A DNA stretch of 6,269 nucleotides, from the NCBI GenBank assembly GCA_902462495.1, contig CABQCC010000082.1, positions 1 through 6,269 of the forward strand. Direction: 5' to 3'. Positions 5,737 to 6,269 of this stretch are shown piece after piece. Below the pieces are notes generated by a model. It had not been told where the DNA came from and searched no databases. It saw only the letters and a list, made by a program, of their open reading frames with translations. Source of the stretch: an uncultured Eubacterium sp. GTDB taxonomy: Bacteria > Bacillota > Clostridia > Oscillospirales > Acutalibacteraceae. The first letter of the stretch is position 1; every line of letters starts with the position of its first letter. Both the position numbers and the translations under genes were made by a program.

Positions 5737-6269
5737 ATGATAAAAAATATTGTAGTTAAAGGTGCAAGAGAGCACAATTTGAAAAATATTGATATAGAAA
5801 TACCGAGAGATAAACTTGTTGTGTTTACGGGTCTTTCGGGTTCAGGCAAATCCTCATTAGCATTCGACACGATTTATGCCGAGGGTCAAAGACGATATGT
5901 TGAATCTCTGTCGTCATATGCAAGAATGTTTCTCGGTCAAATGGACAAGCCGGATGTTGACTACATTGAGGGACTTTCTCCCGCAATTTCCATCGACCAA
6001 AAAACCACCTCAAAAAATCCTCGCTCAACAGTCGGAACCGTAACGGAGATTTACGATTATCTTCGACTTTTGTGGGCGAGAATAGGCATACCGCATTGCC
6101 CTGTGTGTGGCAGAGAAATCACTCAGCAAACCGTTGACCAAATTGTTGATAAACTTCTTGAATTGCCCGAACGCACAAAAATTCAGGTGTTGGCACCTAT
6201 CGCAAGAGGTAAAAAAGGCGAGTTTGTGACAGAGCCGTTACTCCGAAGCTACATAATGCTCATTCCTCG
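5737..6269 (+). CDS. uvrA: UvrABC system protein A, N-terminal part, cut by the window end
   Basis: UvrA is the dimeric ABC-type ATPase that scans DNA for bulky damage and hands it to UvrB. Only the first 177 codons of about 940 are present. The start is typical of the family (MIKNIVVKGAREHNLKN). Walker A is GLSGSGKSS (32-40), followed by the conserved FDTIYAEGQRRYVESLS region (43-59) and MDKPDVDYIEGLSPAISI (69-86). A CPVCG pair lies at 121-125, in the region that begins the UvrB-binding insertion. The family match holds to about residue 163 (APIARGKKGEF). The remaining 14 residues (TEPLLRSYIMLIP and neighbours) do not look like UvrA, which normally continues with a lysine/glutamate-rich helix and a YVRVRVDG strand. 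Neither other reading frame restores the match. The gene may be interrupted at about 6226, or the tail may be an assembly artefact. Confidence 0.93.
   Translation, partial: MIKNIVVKGAREHNLKNIDIEIPRDKLVVFTGLSGSGKSSLAFDTIYAEGQRRYVESLSSYARMFLGQMDKPDVDYIEGLSPAISIDQKTTSKNPRSTVGTVTEIYDYLRLLWARIGIPHCPVCGREITQQTVDQIVDKLLELPERTKIQVLAPIARGKKGEFVTEPLLRSYIMLIP
6226..6269. other. Non-uvrA sequence at the right edge: possible insertion, repeat end or assembly junction
   Basis: From about 6226 the translation leaves the UvrA family abruptly without a stop codon, and neither other plus-strand frame resumes it. Because the left end of the window is also repeat-like, this may be the edge of a dispersed repeat at which an assembly ended. 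Too little is visible to name an element, and no terminal inverted repeat or target duplication can be checked. Confidence 0.35.

Overview
The window looks like a chromosomal piece from a low-to-moderate GC Gram-positive (Firmicutes, Clostridia-like, probably gut-associated) bacterium. The grounds are the AT-rich spacers, strong AAAGGAG-type ribosome sites, consensus-like SigA promoters with 17-bp spacers, a Ktr-type potassium system and a NanI/NanB-type sialidase of the kind common in mucin-associated Firmicutes. This assignment is an inference from style and gene content; there is no rRNA or other taxonomic marker.

Layout. Positions 1 to about 170 hold a GC-richer, non-coding, hairpin-rich sequence that looks like a dispersed repeat. 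It is followed by a clear rho-independent terminator (184-215) that closes a leftward transcription unit. That unit, read on the minus strand from about 3620 down to 226, is sialidase (3594-2257), then ktrB (2222-885), then ktrA (873-226). Gaps are only 34 and 11 bases, with no terminator between the genes. A 175-base AT-rich divergent spacer (3601-3775) carries two back-to-back promoters, one for the sialidase unit and one for uvrB, plus a candidate LexA box between the uvrB -35 and -10. Rightward, uvrB (3776-5734) is followed after two bases by uvrA, whose start (5737) is present but which runs off the end of the window.

How the genes work together. KtrB is the K+-translocating membrane subunit and KtrA its cytosolic nucleotide-binding RCK gating subunit. 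The sialidase would release sialic acid from glycoconjugates but has no visible export signal. UvrB and UvrA are the damage-recognition and verification subunits of nucleotide excision repair. Repair and potassium/sialidase genes are simply divergent neighbours, although they share a compact control region.

I see no clearly new multi-gene system. The points most worth a second look are the abrupt departure of the last ~44 bases from the UvrA family (possible insertion or assembly junction), the repeat-like left end, the signal-less NanI/NanB-type sialidase co-transcribed with a K+ transporter, and the repeated ATAGTGA motif and palindrome around the uvrB promoter.
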